Positions 53,846-63,351 of a stretch of DNA of 64,000 nucleotides are shown piece by piece. Positions within the stretch are counted from its first letter, which is position 1, and the number at the start of each line of letters is the position of its first letter. Both the position numbers and the translations under genes were made by a program. Origin of the DNA: an uncultured Alistipes sp. (GTDB lineage: Bacteria > Bacteroidota > Bacteroidia > Bacteroidales > UBA932); contig UQUN01000009.1 of NCBI GenBank assembly GCA_900544175.1, positions 1 through 64,000 on the forward strand, in the 5' to 3' direction. The notes under the pieces are model-generated. The model was not told where the DNA came from, ran no database searches, and was given only the letters and a program-made list of their open reading frames with translations.

Positions 53846-56137
53846 ATGATCAAAAAGGTTCTGACATTTTTCCTGGCAGCCGCAGTCTGTATGACAGTTT
53901 CCGCTCAGAGTACACTGAGAGGCAGAGTTACGGATATGTATACCGGTCTCCCCATAACTGGTGTCAATATCCGCATAGAGCATACGCTTGACGGAGCCAC
54001 TACAGATGCCCGTGGGGAATTTGTGATTGATCAATATGCTGCGGGCAGCATATTGAAATTGAGTCACGTGAGTTATCTGAGCAGGAGTTTTGCACCGGAA
54101 ACCGATTCTGTTACCATAGAAATGGAACCATCATACATCAAACTCTCGCAGGTAGTAGTCTCTGCAACCGGTACTCACAGAAGACAGAACGAGGCTCCGG
54201 TTCCCACTACAGTATTTTCTGCAAAAGAAATAGCCGATGTCGGAGTAACCACCCTCAATGACGCCCTGATCAAGCTGGACCCCTCGATATCCGTAACACC
54301 CCTGGGTTCTATGGGCACTTCCATCAGTATGAACGGCCTGGAAGACACCTACATGCTATTTATGATCAACGGTCAGCGCATGCTCGGCAGCGGCACCGGA
54401 GCCCCGGACCTGAGCCGTATCGACATGTCCAATGTCAAGCGTATTGAGATTCTTGACGGAGCCGCCTCCATGCTCTACGGTTCCGATGCCATAGCCGGAG
54501 TAATCAACATAATTACTGACGACATCCGTTCCGGAGTGGATCTCACATCACAATCCACATTCCGCAACCACGGCCGCTACGAGCAGTCAGTCAACCTGGA
54601 TGCCAAGGAAGGCCGTTTTGGTTCCTATACATCATATTACCACGCACAGTCCGGAGGATGGCAGCTCAACCCCATGGAAGAGGACAGCAGCGGCGAGCTT
54701 ATTCCTTCCACCAGGCTCGCCTCTTTCGCCAACCGCTCGCACAGCGTTTCCCAGAAATTCACGTATGACTTTACCAATACCCTGACTGCTTACATCCAGG
54801 GCGGCTGGTACGGTTTCAAGGAGTTCCGCCCGGATTCACTGAACTCTATGCCAACCACCTACAAGTACGATATGATCCACCGCAACTACACCTACGGAGC
54901 CGGCATCAAGTACATCGTCAATAAGGATATCTCCCTGTACGTGGACTTCTACTCGGACAACTACTCCTCCCTCTACGAATATTTTGCCGAAAGCGGTGAC
55001 CTGAGACCAGGAGATCTTCAGACCCGTATCAGGACCCATTTCTATCAGGGAAGCATCAAGGGCATCTTCAATGTAGGCCGGATTAACAAGATCTCGGCAG
55101 GAGTGGAATATCTCTCCGACCATCTGGATGACTATATGTCCTCCTCCGCCACACTGGCCCGGCCTGTGGCCAACTACACTCTATCCGCCTATATCCAGGA
55201 CGATATCCGTTTTCACAAGAACTGGACGGCTCTCGCCGGAGTCCGTTATCTCTATCATGAGCGGACAGGCAGCCATGCTACGCCCAATCTGGCGCTGATG
55301 TATCATACCGGAGGCTTCCGTGCCCGTGCCTCATTCGCCACCGGCTACAAGACCCCCAGTCTGGCCGACATGTACACCTTCAACGTAGCCAAGAGCGGAA
55401 GCCTGACTATCGGCAACGAGAATCTCAAGCCTGAGAAGAGCATGTACGGCTCCTTGAACGCCGAATACTCCGACAGCCGTTTCAGTGTCTCAGCCACCGG
55501 ATTCATCAACTACCTGCGGGACAAGATCGAGATCGAGTCCTTTGAGGCCACGCCGGAGGAGCTGAGCAACTATCAGAGTCTTTACGGAGAGGACGTTACC
55601 GATCCCATAATCAAAAAACGCAGCAACATCGACAAGGCAAGAGTCGCCGGACTCTCTGTCTCGGCCAAAGTCTATCTCGGAGCTGGATTCAGCCTCAGCG
55701 GAGCCTACAACTTCGTGGACGCCCGCAACCTCTCGGCTGAGGAAGGCGAGGATAACCGTCTGGACAAGAGCGTCCGTCACTCCGGAAACGCCTCAGCCCA
55801 GTGGGACCGTACCTGGGGCATCTACAGCCTGAACATCAACCTCAGCGGTGAAGTACGCGGACGGCGTTTCTCCTCCACTTACTCCCCCCGCATCGGGGAC
55901 GCCCCGGCCTATACCCTCTGGAACCTGCATACCTCCCATACCTTCAATCTCGGCCCCGTACTGCTCATCCCCGGCATCGGCATAGACAACATATTCAACT
56001 ACAAGGATGATCACTACGCCTATATGTACTACGTCAATGACAGCGGAAAGGGCGCGACATCCATGGCTCCCTACGCCACACTTACTCCAGGTATCACTTA
56101 TTACGCTTCACTTAAGATATGCTTCAAGGGAAAATAA
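53846..56137 (+). CDS. Second TonB-dependent receptor of the cbi operon
   Basis: The 763-residue protein has a signal peptide (KVLTFFLAAAVCMTVSAQS), a carboxypeptidase-D-like domain (RGRVTDMYTGLPITGVNIRI), a TonB box (LSQVVVSATGTHRRQNEAPV), a plug (VTTLNDALIKLDPSISVTPL, ILDGAASMLYGSDAIAGVIN) and a barrel ending YYASLKICFKGK. It is a paralogue, not a duplicate, of the receptor two genes upstream: the plug motifs agree but the barrels differ. Its stop overlaps the cbiHC start by 19 bases, tying a receptor directly to a ring-synthesis gene. Substrate likely linked to B12 synthesis (cobalt chelate, tetrapyrrole or corrinoid). Confidence 0.88.
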   Translation: MIKKVLTFFLAAAVCMTVSAQSTLRGRVTDMYTGLPITGVNIRIEHTLDGATTDARGEFVIDQYAAGSILKLSHVSYLSRSFAPETDSVTIEMEPSYIKLSQVVVSATGTHRRQNEAPVPTTVFSAKEIADVGVTTLNDALIKLDPSISVTPLGSMGTSISMNGLEDTYMLFMINGQRMLGSGTGAPDLSRIDMSNVKRIEILDGAASMLYGSDAIAGVINIITDDIRSGVDLTSQSTFRNHGRYEQSVNLDAKEGRFGSYTSYYHAQSGGWQLNPMEEDSSGELIPSTRLASFANRSHSVSQKFTYDFTNTLTAYIQGGWYGFKEFRPDSLNSMPTTYKYDMIHRNYTYGAGIKYIVNKDISLYVDFYSDNYSSLYEYFAESGDLRPGDLQTRIRTHFYQGSIKGIFNVGRINKISAGVEYLSDHLDDYMSSSATLARPVANYTLSAYIQDDIRFHKNWTALAGVRYLYHERTGSHATPNLALMYHTGGFRARASFATGYKTPSLADMYTFNVAKSGSLTIGNENLKPEKSMYGSLNAEYSDSRFSVSATGFINYLRDKIEIESFEATPEELSNYQSLYGEDVTDPIIKKRSNIDKARVAGLSVSAKVYLGAGFSLSGAYNFVDARNLSAEEGEDNRLDKSVRHSGNASAQWDRTWGIYSLNINLSGEVRGRRFSSTYSPRIGDAPAYTLWNLHTSHTFNLGPVLLIPGIGIDNIFNYKDDHYAYMYYVNDSGKGATSMAPYATLTPGITYYASLKICFKGK

Positions 56138-57528
56138 TCATAGCCGGTCTCGGACCTGGCTCGCAGAAGGATATTACCCCTGCAGTGGCCGAGGCAATAG
56201 CCGGAGCCGATATTGTCATAGGTTATAAATTCTATTTTCAGTTCATCCGGCATCTGCTCACTGGCGGTACTCAATGTATGGACACCGGTATGCGCCAGGA
56301 AGAGGAAAGGGCAGCCGCCGCGATAGACCAAGCTATGAAAGGTAAGACCGTATGCATTATCTCGTCCGGAGATGCCGGCATCTACGGCATGGCCCCCCTG
56401 ATATGGGAAATGTGCCACCGCCGCGGAGTGGACATCGATGTGACGGTCCTTCCTGGCATCAGCGCCTTCCAGAAGGCAGCGGCCCTGCTGGGCGCACCGG
56501 CAGGGCACGATCTCTGTCTTATATCCCTGTCGGACCTCATGACACCATGGCCCCAGATAGAAAAACGGATAAAAGCTGCCGCCGAGGCTGATTTCGTGAC
56601 AGCCGTGTACAATCCCCGCAGCCGCGACCGTTACTGGCAGCTGCCCGGACTCATTGAGGTTTTTCTCCAATACCGCAGTCCTGACACACCTGTGGGGTAT
56701 GTCCGTCAGGCCGGAAGACCGGAGCAGCAAGTCTGCCTGACAACCCTCGCAGAACTTGATCCGGAACAGATAGACATGCTAACAGTCTTGCTGATAGGCA
56801 ACTCCCGCACCTTTGTCTCGAACGGTCACATGATAACCCCCAGGGGATATTTCCGGGAGGAGAAGGCAGCCGGAGATATCAAGCCGGGACAGCTGATTAT
56901 GCAGGAGAGTTTCCTCTCCATCACCCGCGAACTGAAACATCCGGATATTCCTGAAGACCGCAGGTGGGTTCTTCTGCACGCGATTCATACAACAGCAGAT
57001 TTTCAGATGGAAGACCTGCTGTGGATGAGTGACGGAGCGGTGATGGAGATGTATGACAGCATCCGCTCCGGAAAGATCAAGACCGTGGTGACAGATGTGA
57101 CTATGGCTCTCTCAGGAATCCGTAAAGGAGCCTTGGCGCGTCTGGGTATCAATGCTGTATGCTGTCTTCAGGATTCAGAGGCCGTAGAAATGGCCGCAAG
57201 GGAAAATATAACCCGCGCCCAGGCCGGAATCCGTCTGGCTGTCAAGCGTTGGCCCGGAGCACTCTTCGTCTTCGGCAATGCGCCTACTGCTCTAATGGAA
57301 CTGTGCCGCCTGACACACTCAGGCAAAGCCTCTCCCGGCGGTATCATCGCCGCCCCCGTAGGTTTCGTCCACGTGGAGGAGTCCAAGCAGATGGTAAAGC
57401 CTCTGAACGGTATTCCACGCATCATAGTGGAAGGACGCAAAGGAGGCAGCAATCTGGCCGCTACCATCACCAACGCTGTACTGACTTTTGACGATGCAGC
57501 CGGACTCAGTCCCGGCCGCGACCTGTAA
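56119..57528 (+). CDS. CbiH-CbiC fusion: precorrin-3B C17-methyltransferase and precorrin-8X methylmutase
   Basis: The 469-residue fusion has an N-terminal tetrapyrrole methylase (residues about 1-245: IIIAGLGPGSQKDITPAVAE, VCIISSGDAGIYGMAPLIWE, VTVLPGISAFQKAAALLGAP, VTAVYNPRSRDRYWQLPGL) that matches CbiH/CobJ, the ring-contracting C17-methyltransferase. The C-terminal domain (about 255-469: ESFLSITRELKHPDIPEDRR, VLLHAIHTTADFQMEDLLWM, VVTDVTMALSGIRKGALA) is CbiC/CobH, which moves the C11 methyl group to C12; the His in LLHAIH is in the place of the catalytic His. Both parts appear complete. Its start overlaps the TonB receptor end; the next gene follows after three bases. Confidence 0.93.
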   Translation: MLQGKIIIAGLGPGSQKDITPAVAEAIAGADIVIGYKFYFQFIRHLLTGGTQCMDTGMRQEEERAAAAIDQAMKGKTVCIISSGDAGIYGMAPLIWEMCHRRGVDIDVTVLPGISAFQKAAALLGAPAGHDLCLISLSDLMTPWPQIEKRIKAAAEADFVTAVYNPRSRDRYWQLPGLIEVFLQYRSPDTPVGYVRQAGRPEQQVCLTTLAELDPEQIDMLTVLLIGNSRTFVSNGHMITPRGYFREEKAAGDIKPGQLIMQESFLSITRELKHPDIPEDRRWVLLHAIHTTADFQMEDLLWMSDGAVMEMYDSIRSGKIKTVVTDVTMALSGIRKGALARLGINAVCCLQDSEAVEMAARENITRAQAGIRLAVKRWPGALFVFGNAPTALMELCRLTHSGKASPGGIIAAPVGFVHVEESKQMVKPLNGIPRIIVEGRKGGSNLAATITNAVLTFDDAAGLSPGRDL

Positions 57529-57531
57529 GCT

Positions 57532-58728
57532 ATGGCGGAGAAATTTATCGTAATAGGCATAAGCGATGAGGGCAGACCGGAGCTGAGCCCTGAGGCGTAT
57601 GAGGCTGTATGTACCCATACCGTCTTTTCCGGGGGAAAACGGCATCTGGATGCTGTGCGGGATATTCTTCCGAAAGAATACGAGTGGATAGAAATTACTG
57701 TTCCACTGGACGGAGTCTTCCTCAAGTACGGGGAATATTCGGGAGATATAGTGGTGTTCGCCTCCGGAGATCCGCTTTTTTTCGGCTTCGCCGCTACCCT
57801 TCTCCGCCGGTTGCCCGGTACGGACATCAGGGTAATCCCTGCCTTCAACTCCCTGCAGTGTCTTGCGCACAAGGCCATGCTGCCATACGGCGGGATGCGG
57901 GCCGTCTCCCTCACGGGACGCCCTTGGCATGAACTGGACAGGGCTCTGATAGAGGGAAGCAGAATGATAGGTCTGCTCACCGACAGGACGCACACTCCCG
58001 GAGCTGTCGCCTCCCGTCTGACCGAATACGGATATACCGGATACATTGCTGTAGTGGGAGAAAGGCTCGGGAACCGGATTTATGAGAAGATAACCGAGGC
58101 TCCGGTGGAAGAAATGGCGGGAATGGATTTTGCAATGCCAAACTGCATGATTCTCTACGGCGAGGTCAGCGGAGCGCCGTTCGGCATACCCCATACAGAG
58201 TTCGAGGGTATCCCGGGCAGGCCGGAAATGATTACCAAGATGCCGGTAAGGCTGGTTACACTGGCCATGCTGGAGCTGCCGCAGAAGCACTGCTTGTGGG
58301 ATGTGGGCTTCTGCACCGGGTCAGTATCCATAGAGGCCAGGCTGCGCTTTCCCCATCTGCACGTGAGAGCCTTTGAGAAATGTCCCGAAAGAGAGAGACT
58401 TTTGGAAATCAATTCCCATCGTTTCCGGGCTCCGGGCATAGAACGGCACATCGGGGATATTCTGTCCTTTGACCTGAGACAGTTTCCAGCCCCGGATGCA
58501 GTCTTCATCGGCGGGCACGGCGGCCGCCTGGAAGAGATTGTCAGGGCCATACATCCCGTCCTGAGCCCCGGCGGGACGATGGTGTTCAATTCCGTTTCCG
58601 AAAACAGCCTCAGAGCATTCGTACGCTCCACGGCTGATTGCGGAATGACTCTTGCCTCAAATACGGTTCTCCGGGATGGAGACCATAACCCCATAACCAT
58701 TCTCAAAGCTGTAAAACATGGAAAATAA
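57532..58728 (+). CDS. CbiE-CbiT (CobL-type) precorrin-6Y C5,C15-methyltransferase
   Basis: The 398-residue protein is the two-domain CobL type. The CbiE part (about 1-205) has FIVIGISDEGRPELSPEAYE, VVFASGDPLFFGFAATLLRR and VIPAFNSLQCLAHKAMLPY. The CbiT part (about 215-398) has LVTLAMLELPQKHCLWDVGF then CTGSVSIEARLRFPHLHV and AVFIGGHGGRLEEIVRAI. The SAM loop reads DVGFCTGSVS rather than the more usual GxGxGS pattern; I believe this occurs in Bacteroidota relatives. It methylates C5 and C15 and decarboxylates the C12 acetate. Overlaps the next gene by 11 bases. Confidence 0.93.
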   Translation: MAEKFIVIGISDEGRPELSPEAYEAVCTHTVFSGGKRHLDAVRDILPKEYEWIEITVPLDGVFLKYGEYSGDIVVFASGDPLFFGFAATLLRRLPGTDIRVIPAFNSLQCLAHKAMLPYGGMRAVSLTGRPWHELDRALIEGSRMIGLLTDRTHTPGAVASRLTEYGYTGYIAVVGERLGNRIYEKITEAPVEEMAGMDFAMPNCMILYGEVSGAPFGIPHTEFEGIPGRPEMITKMPVRLVTLAMLELPQKHCLWDVGFCTGSVSIEARLRFPHLHVRAFEKCPERERLLEINSHRFRAPGIERHIGDILSFDLRQFPAPDAVFIGGHGGRLEEIVRAIHPVLSPGGTMVFNSVSENSLRAFVRSTADCGMTLASNTVLRDGDHNPITILKAVKHGK

Positions 58729-60541
58729 AGTAAAAATTGCTGTAGTCACCATATCTGTGGAATCTCTGGCTCTCGCCGGGAAAGTCGCGGAAGAACTTGG
58801 AGCGGACCGCTTTGCATCATTTTCTGCAGATGGATGGACATCTTTTGCATCCCTGACGGCCCTTACGGAAGAGCATTTCAGAGACTACGGAGCCTGGGTG
58901 ATGTTCTGCTCGGCCGGTATCTGCCTCAGGGCTATAGCACCGCATATCGTGGACAAGCATTCCGATCCTGCAGTGATCCTTGCAGACTCTACCGGACAGT
59001 GGATCATCCCCTTGCTTTCGGGTCATATAGGCGGAGCCAATGAACTGGCCCTCAAAGTAGCTGCCCTGACCTCCGGAAAGGCAGTCATAACCACGCGCAG
59101 CGACAACACCGGACTGTGGCCGCTGGATGTCCTGGCCTCCCGCTTCGGCTGGAGGGAGAAAGTAGAGGGAGCCTCGATGAACGAGGTGATATTCAGATTC
59201 GTCAACCGCAGGCCAACGGCTTTGGTCCTGACATGTCGTGACCAAGGCACGCGGTATCTCGAGTCCACTCTTCCGCCTCATGTCACGGTATGCCGTGACG
59301 CTTCCGGTATTCCCTCCGGTACGGAGCTTGTCATATCGGCCGGCCCGCGGAAAATCCGCTTCGGAGAAGTTCCGGTACTGTCTTACATCCCTCCTGTTCT
59401 TACACTTGGCGCCGGATGCAGGAAGAACTGCTCTTCCAGAGGAGTCGTGGAACACATCAGTACCGTATTGTCCTGTAACGGCTGGCATCCGGAGGCCATA
59501 GGAAAAGTGGCCACGATAGAATTGAAACGGGATGAACCTCTGATAGAAGATCTGTGCCGTGGATTCAGGACGGTAAAGGAGATCTGGAATGCAGATGACT
59601 TGAAAGGGATACCTGTTCCGACCCCTTCTGAAAGGGTAATGGAGGCCACCGGTTCTTGCAGCGTAGCCGAGGCCGCTGCCCTCAAAAGCGCAGGAGACGG
59701 TTCCGTCCTTCTGCTGAACAAGCAGAAGGCCTGCCTGAGCGAGGGCAATGATTTTACCTTTGCGGCTGCAGCCAGTCCGTATGCACTGCGTATGGGGCAT
59801 ATAGAGATCGTCGGTGCGGGCCCTGGCGATCCGGACCTGATATCGGTCAGGGGAAGGCATTTTCTGGAGGCAGCGGATCTGATTCTTTATGCCGGAAGCC
59901 TTGTTCCGAAAGAGGTGACCGCCTGTGCCAGGCCCGGAGCCGTAATCCGGTCATCTGCCCCGATGGCGCTCGAGGAACAGTTTGCCCTTATGAAAGAGTA
60001 CTACGACAGAGGATGTCTCGTAGTCCGTCTGCATACCGGAGACCCGTGCATCTATGGAGCAATCCAGGAGCAGATGAATTTTTTCGACCGATTTAGTATG
60101 AGCTACCACATCACACCGGGAATATCCTCCTTTCAGGCCGCAGCCGCCGAGCTGCGCTCCCAGTTCACCATCCCGGAAAAGGTCCAGACCATCATCCTGA
60201 CAAGAGGTGAGGGCCGAACCCCCATGCCCGAACGGGAGAAACTCAGCCTGCTGGCCCGCTCCCGGTCAACAATGTGCATTTTTCTTTCCGCCGGTATTGC
60301 TGAACAAGTACAGAACGAACTTCTTGTGCACTATCCGCCTGAAACACCAGTAGCGGTCTGCCATCATCTCACCTGGCCGGATCAGAGAATCTGGAGGGGG
60401 GAACTGCGCCATCTGGCGGAGATAGTCAGCACCAACCGCCTCACTCTTACCACGATGATAGTAGTCGGTGACGCCATAGACAACCGCCGTGGCCTCTCCT
60501 GCCTGTACGACAAGGACTTCAAACATATTTTCCGTCAATGA
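58718..60541 (+). CDS. CbiG-CbiF fusion: cobalt-precorrin-5A hydrolase and precorrin-4 C11-methyltransferase
   Basis: The 607-residue fusion begins with CbiG (residues about 1-350): YGAWVMFCSAGICLRAIAPH, PLLSGHIGGANELALKVAAL, LTLGAGCRKNCSSRGVVEHI and the C-terminal IGKVATIELKRDEPLIEDLC. This protein opens the ring-A lactone in the anaerobic route. CbiF/CobM follows (about 358-607): IEIVGAGPGDPDLISVRGRH, LILYAGSLVPKEVTA, VRLHTGDPCIYGAIQEQMNF and ITPGISSFQAAAAELRSQFT, the C11-methyltransferase. The presence of CbiG shows the oxygen-independent, early-cobalt route. Its end overlaps the next start (ATGA). Confidence 0.94.
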   Translation: MENKVKIAVVTISVESLALAGKVAEELGADRFASFSADGWTSFASLTALTEEHFRDYGAWVMFCSAGICLRAIAPHIVDKHSDPAVILADSTGQWIIPLLSGHIGGANELALKVAALTSGKAVITTRSDNTGLWPLDVLASRFGWREKVEGASMNEVIFRFVNRRPTALVLTCRDQGTRYLESTLPPHVTVCRDASGIPSGTELVISAGPRKIRFGEVPVLSYIPPVLTLGAGCRKNCSSRGVVEHISTVLSCNGWHPEAIGKVATIELKRDEPLIEDLCRGFRTVKEIWNADDLKGIPVPTPSERVMEATGSCSVAEAAALKSAGDGSVLLLNKQKACLSEGNDFTFAAAASPYALRMGHIEIVGAGPGDPDLISVRGRHFLEAADLILYAGSLVPKEVTACARPGAVIRSSAPMALEEQFALMKEYYDRGCLVVRLHTGDPCIYGAIQEQMNFFDRFSMSYHITPGISSFQAAAAELRSQFTIPEKVQTIILTRGEGRTPMPEREKLSLLARSRSTMCIFLSAGIAEQVQNELLVHYPPETPVAVCHHLTWPDQRIWRGELRHLAEIVSTNRLTLTTMIVVGDAIDNRRGLSCLYDKDFKHIFRQ

Positions 60542-62349
60542 TACTCATTTTCGGAGGCACTACTGAGGGACGCGCGGCGGTCAAGGTCGTGGAGGAAGGC
60601 GGCAAACCATTCTTCTATTCCACACTGACCGGGAGCCAGGAAATCTCATTGAGCCACGGAATCCGGCTGACAGGAGCCATGACTGCGGCGGATATCGCGG
60701 AATTCTGCCGACAGCACGGAATAGGCCTGATTGTGGATGCAGCCCATCCCTTTGCACTGGGCCTGCACTCATCGGTGGCGGCTGCTGCCTCATTGACGGG
60801 ACTTCCGGTAATACTCTACGGACGCCGGCGCGAGGAACTTTCAGGAGTCATACTCTGCTCGGACTGGGATGATGCAGTGCGGAAACTGGAAGAATCCGGC
60901 AGCAGCCGGCTGCTGGCCTTGACGGGAGTCCGGACCATACCGGCTCTGAAACCATTTTGGGAACGGCATGAATGCTGGTTCCGCATACTGGAAAGAGAGG
61001 AATCGGTGCAGGAGGCCCTAAGTTGGGGATTTCCGAGGGAGCGTCTGATATTTTTCCATCCCGGGGAAAAAGAGAAGGATGTTCTCGTGCAGGTACGACC
61101 TGATGCCGTCATTACCAAGGAAAGCGGAGCAAGCGGCTATCTCCGGGAGAAAGTGGATGCGGCAGGAAGTCTCGGTATCCCGGTATTTGTGGTAGACCGG
61201 CCGCCAGTTCCGGAAGCTTTCCGCACAGTCTACACAGAATCAGGCCTGAGAAGGGCCATTGACGAGTTGCTTCCGGATTTCTTTCCATTGAAAAGCGGGT
61301 ACACTACCGGAACTTGCGCAGCCGCAGCAGCATGCGCGGCAGCACGGCTGCTGATAACAGGTGAGGGTGACAAGGAGTCTGCTGTCATCCTGCCCGGAGG
61401 AGAAACAGCTGTACTGCCGGTAGAAACTTCCAGGACAGAGGGTTCTGCGGCTGTTGCTTCTGTCCGGAAACACTCCGGGGATGACCCGGATGCTACTGAC
61501 GGATGCCTGATATCGGCATCGGTACGGCTGAACGGCTCCGATGAAGTCCGTTTCCTCCCGGGGGAAGGGGTCGGGACAGTAACTCTTCCGGGTTTGGGCA
61601 TACCGGTGGGCGGTCCGGCCGTCAATCCGGCTCCGCGCCGCATGATCAGGGACAATCTGGCCACTCTCGGCATCATCGGAGCGGATGTAAGCATCAGCGT
61701 GGAGAACGGGGCCGAGATAGCCCGGCAGACTTTCAATTCCAGACTGGGGGTTGTCGGCGGCATCTCCATTATCGGTACTTCAGGAATAGTGCGACCGTTC
61801 TCCAACGAGGCCTTTACAGCATCCATAGAACGGTCTGTCAATGTGGCCAGCGCAATGGGCTGCTCCACGGTGGTATTCAACTCCGGGGCCCGCAGCGAGG
61901 CAGTTCTGCGCCGGCTCTATCATGCTCTCCCGCCCCAGGCCTTCATCCAGTACGGCAACTTCATAGGATGTGCCCTAAGCAGTGCCTCTGTCCATGGTTT
62001 CCCGCACGCAATCATCGGCATGATGATAGGCAAGGCAGTCAAGCTGGCCGAGGGCCATCTGGACACACACAGCCATAAAGTCACCATGAACCGGGAATTC
62101 CTGAGGAGTACAGCTCTGGAAGCAGGCTGCTCCCCAATGGCCCTGGAGACAGCTGCATCTGTCAATTTTGCCAGGGACCTCTGGACTATGATGCCGGATA
62201 AAGACCTGGTCCGTTTTATCCGCCGGATTATGGAACTGTGCCTGAAGCATTGTGCACCTCTGTTGCCGGAAGGCAGGCTAACGCTTCATCTCATAGATGA
62301 GATCGGATGTGTCCGCCTTACCCTGCCTGACTCAGAGCCCCAGGGCTGA
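60538..62349 (+). CDS. CbiJ-CbiD fusion: precorrin-6A reductase and cobalt-precorrin-5B C1-methyltransferase
   Basis: The 603-residue fusion has an N-terminal CbiJ/CobK (about 1-245: MILIFGGTTEGRAAVKVVEE, LIVDAAHPFALGLHSSVAAA, LALTGVRTIPALKPFWERHE, VITKESGASGYLREKVDAAG), which reduces precorrin-6A. From about residue 250 comes CbiD: LKSGYTTGTCAAAAACAAAR, TVTLPGLGIPVGGPAVNPAP, ISIIGTSGIVRPFSNEAFTA and VNFARDLWTMM, the C1-methyltransferase of the anaerobic route. Its 3' end overlaps the convergent ATPase gene by 18 bases. It completes four consecutive fusion genes in the operon. Confidence 0.94.
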   Translation: MILIFGGTTEGRAAVKVVEEGGKPFFYSTLTGSQEISLSHGIRLTGAMTAADIAEFCRQHGIGLIVDAAHPFALGLHSSVAAAASLTGLPVILYGRRREELSGVILCSDWDDAVRKLEESGSSRLLALTGVRTIPALKPFWERHECWFRILEREESVQEALSWGFPRERLIFFHPGEKEKDVLVQVRPDAVITKESGASGYLREKVDAAGSLGIPVFVVDRPPVPEAFRTVYTESGLRRAIDELLPDFFPLKSGYTTGTCAAAAACAAARLLITGEGDKESAVILPGGETAVLPVETSRTEGSAAVASVRKHSGDDPDATDGCLISASVRLNGSDEVRFLPGEGVGTVTLPGLGIPVGGPAVNPAPRRMIRDNLATLGIIGADVSISVENGAEIARQTFNSRLGVVGGISIIGTSGIVRPFSNEAFTASIERSVNVASAMGCSTVVFNSGARSEAVLRRLYHALPPQAFIQYGNFIGCALSSASVHGFPHAIIGMMIGKAVKLAEGHLDTHSHKVTMNREFLRSTALEAGCSPMALETAASVNFARDLWTMMPDKDLVRFIRRIMELCLKHCAPLLPEGRLTLHLIDEIGCVRLTLPDSEPQG

Positions 62350-63351
62350 GAGCAGACCGCTGACAGAGTCTGTCTCATAAACTTTTCCGTCTGTGAGATG
62401 AAGGCGGAATGAAGATTCGCCGGCCTCTATCCATTGTCCCGACATACCGGAAGACGGTATCTTGCCGGGACTGATGATTATCGGTTCTATTTCATTGCGT
62501 CTCAATGCTTTCGAAACCATCTGAAGCCGTTGTCCCTTACCAGAGACTGCTATGCTGCCGGTAAAACGGTACTTGATTCTGAAAGCTCCTTCCGCCTTGT
62601 CGAAAGTTACATTCCGGTCCGGGAAAAAATCCTCCAGAACACCCTCGATAGCCAGATCCTCAGGAGAGCCTGTTCTGAGTGGGCCGTCCCGCTTCATCAG
62701 CCAGACACAGTCCGCCACCTGCAGAGCCAGATCCACATCGTGCGTTGACAGAAAAACGCTTTTTCCTGTATCACGGGTAAGGGTATGGAGCAGCTGCAAG
62801 ATCTCGACCTTGCTCGGGTAATCGAGAAAAGCCGTCGGCTCATCCAGGAGTATGACAGGTGTATGCTGGGCCAGGGCTTTGGCGATCATGACTTTCTGTC
62901 TTTCTCCGTCCGACAGTGTCTGAACCATTCTGTCCTGCAGAGACTCTATGCCCACCATCCGGACAGCCTCATGCACTGCCGCATGGTCTTCCGGTGTAAG
63001 TCTTCCCCAGAATCCGGTATAGGGGCTGCGGCCGGTTCCGATAAGTTCCATCACAGTCATGTTGTCCACAGCGACCCGTTCGGTGAGAACTACTCCGAGC
63101 AGGCGGGAGAGTTCTTTTGGAGAATATCCGGAGAGAGGGCGTCCGGCAAGTATGATTTCTCCATCTAGCGGCGGAATAAAGGCGGACAGAGTCTTCAGAA
63201 GGGTTGATTTTCCAACTCCGTTGCAGCCCAGCAGACATGTGAGCTGCCCGCTGCGCAGGGAAGCCCCGAGTCCGCTGCAAACCAGGCGGACATGACCTTT
63301 GTGGCGGTAGCCTATACTGAGGCTTTCGAGTATGACTGTATCGTTGTGCAT
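62332..63351 (-). CDS. BtuD-type ABC transporter ATPase with C-terminal extension
   Basis: The 339-residue protein has a complete ABC ATPase of the FecE/BtuD family: Walker A GCNGVGKSTLLKTL near residue 45, Q-loop region, signature LSDGERQKVMIAKALAQ near residue 150, Walker B PVILLDEPTAFLDYPSK and switch His in LSTHDVDLAL. It powers import of corrinoids or iron chelates with the permease next door. The family normally ends near residue 255; here about 85 more residues follow (RIKYRFTGSIAVSGKGQRLQ to SVSGLLSALGL). The neighbouring B12 genes favour corrinoid import. Its start touches the btuC-like stop. Confidence 0.87.
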   Translation of the reverse strand: MHNDTVILESLSIGYRHKGHVRLVCSGLGASLRSGQLTCLLGCNGVGKSTLLKTLSAFIPPLDGEIILAGRPLSGYSPKELSRLLGVVLTERVAVDNMTVMELIGTGRSPYTGFWGRLTPEDHAAVHEAVRMVGIESLQDRMVQTLSDGERQKVMIAKALAQHTPVILLDEPTAFLDYPSKVEILQLLHTLTRDTGKSVFLSTHDVDLALQVADCVWLMKRDGPLRTGSPEDLAIEGVLEDFFPDRNVTFDKAEGAFRIKYRFTGSIAVSGKGQRLQMVSKALRRNEIEPIIISPGKIPSSGMSGQWIEAGESSFRLHLTDGKVYETDSVSGLLSALGL

